This document shows positions 57,738 through 64,000 of a DNA stretch of 64,000 bases, one piece after another. The translations under genes were made by a program, and so were the position numbers. The stretch is taken from NCBI RefSeq assembly GCF_041381155.1, contig NC_091143.1, positions 30,629,331-30,693,330 of the forward strand, in the 5' to 3' direction. Numbering within the stretch: position 1 is the stretch's first letter; the number at the start of each line of letters is the position of its first letter. The notes below the pieces were generated by a model. That model searched no databases, was not told the DNA's origin, and saw only the letters and a list, made by a program, of their open reading frames with translations. The stretch is from Argopecten irradians. Its lineage: Eukaryota; Mollusca; Bivalvia; Pectinida; Pectinidae.

Positions 57738-60294
57738 GAAAAACAGAGAAAGCTTTTTATTAGTAATGTGAATCAATCGAACATCGCGCAATATTGCCAA
57801 AAGTTCAAAGTTGAATCTCTATAAAGCCAACCATCTAAATGCTTTTATATAGTGTTAGAATTCTGTAATGAATTATAAAAACAGATGAATCATGTTTAGT
57901 TAAAGTGTTTTATAACTAAAGTCTAGATTCATATAACAAAAGTAAAAAAATGGGACCTTCAGCTCAACCCCAACCAGGGTAGCCATTTTGAAATCATGTC
58001 ATTTTGCACTGAAAGAATCCAGAAATGCTAAGGATTTTGCCTATTCACTATCAATATTGATGTTTTGAACCAAAGATTCGATCTAAATTTCTAAATTCAT
58101 ATCATTATCAACTATGGATAAGTACTAGCCAGACAGCATTTTCACTTTTAGACATTTATTACATTACACGGTCATTATTATCTTTTGATTATTACCTGTA
58201 AGAACACATTTTATTTGTTAAATTCACAAATAAGCAGCCAACCAGTGGCCAGGTCAAACACACAGGGACGAAGGTTATATTTTCATTTAGTTTCCCTTCA
58301 GAGTTAAGTCGAATTATGAAGCTCATATTTGTAGCTATAGCTCTGACATTACAATTTTGTATTGTTACGTCGAACATAACGATTCTAAGGTATACCTTAT
58401 TGTGTTACCTCCTTACCGTAAGTAGTTGAAATAAAATGTATGTCTTTTCATCAAAACAGTTTGTCGTTGTATGTTTACTTGTGGTATTACAATCCTATAC
58501 AGCAATATACACAGGATTAGTATCTTAACAACCAGGTGACAAACTTCAACTCAGGTAGGTGAACCTCATCAATGGTTATTTACACGAAAGGGGCATCACT
58601 GTGCACATTTTACTATTTGATTTTTAGAACCAGTCGTCGCCTGTGCATTTGGACATATTCTAGTTGATATCACCGTATTTTCAGACGTTCTGGATTCTTG
58701 ATTAAAATTGGGTACAAATTGATCCCATAAAGACTGGAAACTATTCTACTGTTGTAAGGATAGACACAATGCACGTAAACTGTTATAATAGCAGTGCCTC
58801 TGTGGATTGTCTATTGCGTGATAAAATTTCATAAAAATATATCAAGGCAGAACCAAGATACCACAATTTGGTAAAAACAAAACCGAAGCAACTCAAACCC
58901 GTTCGTCTCACCAACAGAATTTGCTAATATAATCTGTACCAATTGTAATAATCTGCAAAAAGTAAACTGTTTGTCAATTAAAATGTCTGAAAGTGACATC
59001 TGATTTTGTTTTTTCTTGTTTGGGATATTTACTAGTGCATTTCCAATTATAAACTTATTATCGAATTAATGTACATACAATACTGTTCCGCAGTCATTAC
59101 ATTCATTATCAATGACGCAAACGATATTATTATTTAATGTTTATAATACAATTGATAGGTTGTTTTAAATTACATTATGTACAATTATGTTCTTTAAATT
59201 TAATCATTATTCTTCAGATTAATATATGCCGACAACACCCCTTCTACCATTTACATGTACACAAAGGCCTGCTATAATATATCGTAATCAGGCCCCGGTA
59301 CCACGTCTTATAATGCAGTAAATTTGTTCTAATAAATCAAAACGGAAACTGTGATATAATGATTTAAACAGGTACAATTATTTTGACAGTCTCAAAATTT
59401 ATAATCACCATAAGAATAATAATTTATGTATTCTTGTAGCAAAAGAAAACTTATCTACTCTATTTGTTTGTTTACGATTCATCTCCGATTTCCAGAGTTT
59501 ACGATCACTTAAGTCTATGACTAAGTGTCTGCGAAACATGAGAACCATAAAAGAAAGAATTCCTGTAATATGCATGATGACAGACTAAGTACCAAAGCGC
59601 CTCCACACTTCCACAGTGTGAGTAAAGAAGAATGCACTTGCAATATTATATCATCTTAATTTACATGAAAACTACAGATAGCAGATAGTGAAGGATTATA
59701 TCGTATCGCTTTTGTAGACTATTGAGTAGCACACAGTAACATATATCTTCATTTTCACAAGCAATATTTTTATTATAGCAACCACAATTAAAAGTGACGT
59801 ATTATCAATTTTATATCACTCAATATCTGTCCCATTCTATTATACTTCCCTATCTATTACATAATTACTCCCAATCATTTTTCTTCTCACACCCTCAATA
59901 ATTGCATACACGCATAAAGTTTCAACGCAATCTATATCCAACTTCATGTTTTAACCCTATGGTTTAACTTATATCTCTTAATTAAAAAAAACCCATTATA
60001 ACCGAAATTACTTATATACGAGGTAAAATTTGTGCCTTCTTGAGTGTTCTCGTTGCCTTGTTAGTTCTAATAATATCGATTTGTCTGATAATAGAAACTT
60101 CCAAGACTGATTTGTAAACAAATGAAATTAAACATTGAAAAAGATGCATTGTAAAATCATTTTATATGGGTATGTTTTGTATAAGAGCAAAGCATTTATT
60201 GTCTACATAAGGAATTTCTAGATTTAACAAGAAGCAGCATATTATTTTATTTTAACATGCATCGCTATATCTATCCACCATATAGGGCTTTAAG
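57738..60294. other. Spacer or leader intron
   Basis: No coding frame recognised. If the leader exon of the minus-strand gene is at about 63586, all of this is intron; a weaker donor option is at about 58191-58197. Confidence 0.35.
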
Positions 60295-60640
60295 TTGTGC
60301 ATGTAACCCCCATTGCGTGACTTTAAAAAACGACTAAATTAATTTGAGTTTTTTAATTCTTCATAACTTCTTCCAAACGTCTCCCTTCATAAAGCCTTGA
60401 ATTAAGAATTCGCCCCTGTGAGGAAGCTTTTGGGTTATGTCCTGTGGTCAAGACACACTATAATCTATAATATTGTAGTTTCCGTCCCCGCTTGATGGTT
60501 TTCATGAAATGAGTGGGACGACTGGGTTGCCCAGCGTCAGTATAATCTGACGGGGTAGGGTGTGGTGTTCGTGTCTTTAGCGTCATCTTTCTGTGATATA
60601 GCACTATCATATGGCTACTATAACACGGGGCACAAAAACA
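60295..60640 (-). repeat. Decayed copy of the 500-bp interspersed repeat
   Basis: Ordered matches to 40452-40970: GACTTTAAAAAACGACTAAA, GAATTCGCCCCTGTGAGGAA, GTCCTGTGGTCAAGACACAC, AGTGGGACGACTGGGTTGCC, GCGTCAGTATAATCTGACGG and CTGTGATATAGCACTATCAT. The right third is lost or unrecognisable. Confidence 0.7.
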
Positions 60641-62035
60641 CCCCGGCCAGGACCATTCACAACACATCATGTGAAATTTTGAAAAGTGTTCACAACTGTT
60701 TTGGATTCTTTAGGGACACAGTCAAACCTCGTAAACTAAACGTCAGATGAGCCATATTAAGAATATTTTGTTTGGGCTTGACCAACGAACTTCTTTGACT
60801 TAAAATCGATTATCGACCTTTGTTTATTTGTTATAATGTAGTCTGCATACTCTTATAAACAAATCCTATATGTAGAGCCGTTATTGGTTCGGGCCTTAAG
60901 TAAGGTTATATCTTAACAAACATTTTGTGTTTTAACATTACATAAATAAAACACAGGTATACACAAAACACCTGAACTTTATAAACCTCTACCAATACAG
61001 GTAAAAAACACTTCGATACGTCTCAGGTAGCCGTTAATATTGGCAAGTTAACACGTGGATATTCATGGAATACCCTGTTGATTTATAAGGTTGTATAATG
61101 AAAACCCAGGGACCGTAAGACTAGGCTGTTTCTGCACAGTCGGCTGGAAAAATAGCCAAATTAATTAATACCTCGCTCATGTCGATTGGGACAATCAACG
61201 AAGTTTTTAAGAGCTACCTGGTTGATTAAACAGGCTGGAAATGTATAGATATTTGAGAGCCATGAAGGTGTGCTATAAATATGTAATCAGGACTCAGCGA
61301 AGCCAAATAGGGTTTCCTTTTATATCTAGGTTTACGATCCCAATAGTTCAAACTTTTATGTCGCTTTTATCGTATTTCTGACTTTGTAAACCTTGATAGT
61401 CATCTCCACCCCAATCACTTAGAACAACGTACGTTACAGTAGTAAACAATGGACAAAAATGATTAAGCTAAACCCTGGCTCGTATTGTTATTGTTACCAA
61501 AATAAATTGTGTAACTGTATCCAGGGTTATTTTTGTCTCATATTTCGTTATCTTTAAATGAAAAAAAGTTTCGATTTCCGATAGGTTCATTTACAACAAT
61601 CACACAGTTATTAAATGGTGACATTCGGGAACATAGTGATTAACAGTATACATAATATTTTGTGACAATGAAATTATAAATTTTAAGTAAAGGATAAACT
61701 TATATATTATTTATAGTTTGCACTTATGTTGACTCAATAACCATGCTTTCTAGTATTATCATTATCAGTGTATAATGATAGCACAACACGTGCGGTGATT
61801 CTATTGTTTCGGGAATAGTCGATGGCGTACCAACGTGGGGTCATGACCCTACTTTTGGTGGGAACAAATGAATGACTCGATTCCAATCAAATGTTCAATC
61901 GAAATCGTTGACGATGACGAAAGAGAAAAAAAATAGGGTATTTTGATAAAAAATATGCAACAATATATATAACAAAATATGCCGCGAGAATAAATTATAT
62001 TCATTTACGTGAAAAACTGTAAATATAAGGAATAT
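60641..62035. other. AT-rich spacer
   Basis: No gene recognised. About 61450-61530 has TTAAGCTAAACCCTGG and CCAGGGTTATTTTTGTCTCA in opposite senses, perhaps ends of a small element. Confidence 0.35.
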
Positions 62036-62176
62036 ATTTTCATTTTGTAGAGGTTATGAGGGGATAGTGATAATGGAGCCCGTGTAAATTTTATGTAACC
62101 CGGCTTCGCCGAGGCTACATAATTTACACGTGCTTCATTATGATTATACCCACGTAACCTCAACAAAATAAAAATC
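62036..62176. repeat. Long near-perfect hairpin repeat of about 140 bp
   Basis: Left and right arms of about 65 bp pair around CGGC-TTC-GCCG (62101-62111). Examples of pairing blocks are ATTTTCATTTTGTAGAGGTT with AACCTCAACAAAATAAAAAT, and CGTGTAAATTTTATGTA with TACATAATTTACACG. Mismatches are few. Probably a palindromic MITE; as RNA it would form a long double-stranded stem. Confidence 0.8.
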
Positions 62177-62523
62177 TCTTCCTTGAATAATCCAAAAAGT
62201 TTTGTAACTATCATTTAAAACATCATTACCATATATGTTATGAAGACGAAGCTTTAATTACTCCAATTTTGACAACCGTTGAAAAGGGATAATGATTCCA
62301 TGACGAAAAAAAATCATTAGTAGCCATCCACACATTTAATATACCAAACCAAAAAATATCGAAATCATTAATTTTGGAAATCAGTGGATGGGACCAAAGG
62401 TACACAAATAACTGATATAACAATGGCAACAAACAAAACTTCACACACACGGAGAAAATCGTATAAGTAAATGCAATATTTCCTCAATTCACGTGGAATT
62501 CACGTAAAGAAATATTACTTGTG

Positions 62524-62598
62524 TAGGAGAGACCGTCCTTACACGACCTTGGATATTGATCAGACGTTAAGTCCAACCAACCGACAAACCCAACAAAA
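62524..62598 (-). repeat. Terminal fragment of the 500-bp interspersed repeat
   Basis: AGGAGAGACCGTCCTTACAC, GACCTTGG and CAGACGTTAAGTCCAACCAA, followed by a CAAA-rich tail, match the right end of the copy at 40452-40970. Confidence 0.6.
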
Positions 62599-63585
62599 CA
62601 GTGACAAACACTATAAGACCGATAAAGTGTTTTATCAATGGCGATGGACACAAGATACTCAGGATATTAGAACCTTTTAACATTAGAGTTCACAACAATT
62701 GCATGTTCCAGAACCTGCCAGATTGATATTAGAGACAAAGAGGCAGCAAATGCGGTACTAACAAATTGATCGAACAGAACGTCAAACGTTAGAAAATAGG
62801 TATCGTCATGGTTATGGATGATAATGTTGGAAATATAACTTGCAAATAACTCAGGAGCTCTGATATTTCCTACAAATACAATGCATTTATTAGTGTTTGA
62901 TTAGTTATATGTGTATAAAGGAAACTTATCGATGTCATAGTGAAGTCAACATTATATCGTTGGTCCGTAAGGACCACATACGATGAAATTTACGCTCAAT
63001 TAAGAATTACATGGAAAACTAATTAAACCAACTGCCTTATATATATTTTATGATACATAATGTACTTTTAAATGATGAAAGAACTTGAGTGTCATTTGTA
63101 GGCTCTATTTAACAGTTCCGCCATAGTAACATCACATAGTGAAAGCATTGCAAAAGGCAAGAAACGTATCTACCAATCTATATCATTGGAATATTGACAA
63201 ATGAAATAGGTTGCAGCAAATATCACAAACGTACCAATATGTACTAGAAAACAATATCAATAATTTGGTGAGAAACAAATTTGAAATAGGAATTGTTCAT
63301 TTCATGCAATATAAGCAAATTCATCAAGAGGATGAAAGCAGTCATAAATTAATGTTAATATTGAAGCCGTGAATCTTGTTCTTTGGTATACCATACACGC
63401 ATATTCGTGACACAAACAACGCTGATCAATGTTAAAAACCATGTGAATAGTTAGACCAGTCTGTATGTATATATCTGACATTACCATACATAAAACAATT
63501 GTATCTGGAGACTTTAACAAAAACAAAATATTACAATATGTATATCTGATTGTGAAGTCTAATATAGGTAAGAAAATGTACTTAC
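62599..63585. other. AT-rich spacer
   Basis: No gene recognised. Confidence 0.4.
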
Positions 63586-63760
63586 CGAGTAGGAACTTTA
63601 CAGAATAAATTGGATATATCCCAAAGTCAAACCCATGTGGTTAAATGCTTCTCGCGTGAATGTCTTGTAGCCATCAAAAGTGAGACTATTATACAATATT
63701 AGAGTGGGGATTATCCGTTACGTCATTATTAAGTATATACATCTCCTATACTACACCGTC
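63586..63760 (-). other. Possible first leader exon of a minus-strand gene
   Basis: On the minus strand a consensus donor CTCG|GTAAGTACA ends at 63586. Upstream on that strand lie a CRE-like TGACGTAA (about 63719-63726) and a TTTAAATAG-type AT box (about 63787-63797). It could be the first exon of the 417-residue gene, about 5.8 kb from its acceptor at 57736. This is inference; the 5' limit is a guess. Confidence 0.2.
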
Positions 63761-64000
63761 TCAGCGATCAAACTATAATCCTCTAGCTATTTAAACGCAA
63801 TGGTGATTTAAAGGCAACGGTGTCTACCCTTCTACCACGGCCGTACAGACTGTATATATATATGTATACATCTACCTTTATCTACACTGCATTGTATATA
63901 CCTGGCATGAACAATAGTACTAATTATTGACAACAGACAGCGCGCAATTTTATGGATCGGTTATTTGTTCCATTGTTTGCCAATGACAATTTATTTTAGA
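63761..64000. other. Window end, AT-rich
   Basis: Short TA-rich tract near 63855-63870. Nothing else recognised. Confidence 0.4.

Noticed and set aside
1..64000. CRISPR arrays, rRNA genes, bacterial operons or plasmid features
   Set aside because: None seen; splice signals, SINE/LINE content and long spacers indicate animal nuclear DNA.

Overview
The window looks like AT-rich, gene-poor nuclear DNA from a bivalve mollusc. It has long non-coding spacers, split genes with spliced 5' leaders, tRNA-derived SINE sequence, and composite repeats built like the 'pearl' elements described from bivalves: a hairpin head, tandem units of about 155 bp, an ACGG-type microsatellite and a right arm. A divergent protostome-style Toll-like receptor and a 2A-bearing APE-type LINE fit the same picture. 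The species cannot be fixed from sequence alone.

Layout. 1-5 kb: a SINE head at the edge, unassigned spacer, and a TTAA-flanked MITE. 5.9-8.1 kb: an intronless Toll-like receptor gene (+) with a good TATA box and a short overlapping upstream ORF. 8-28 kb: spacer holding a pearl-like element (14.0-15.5 kb), several copies of an unclassified interspersed repeat of about 500 bp, one candidate exon (19.8 kb) and a degenerate TAAGGCTAAG-type repeat field (23.3-24.1 kb). 28-32.7 kb: a gene (+) for a 511-residue, highly charged, mostly disordered protein, with at least one spliced non-coding leader exon and a possible CRE+TATA promoter. 33-42 kb: spacer with inverted-repeat pairs and a full copy of the 500-bp repeat. 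42.1-46.0 kb: a nearly intact LINE of the CR1/Jockey type, broken only by one extra T in a T8 run near its 3' end. 47.2-48.5 kb: a large fold-back element that combines the MITE family of 4.8 kb with a second pearl-like repeat. 51-53 kb: another TTAA MITE, fragments of the 500-bp repeat, a 70-bp minisatellite and a possible 13-nt microexon. 56.4-57.7 kb: a gene (-) for a 417-residue protein that is a diverged paralogue of the 511-residue protein. 57.7-64 kb: its leader/promoter side and spacer with a near-perfect hairpin repeat at 62.1 kb.

Function. The Toll-like receptor is the only cellular gene with a recognisable role (innate sensing or developmental signalling). The two paralogous charged proteins share a short SMLAYxERMR block plus two further collinear motifs and an identical gene plan (spliced leader, single coding exon). 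I do not recognise the family; it is the best candidate here for something undescribed. Most remaining structure is mobile or repeat DNA.
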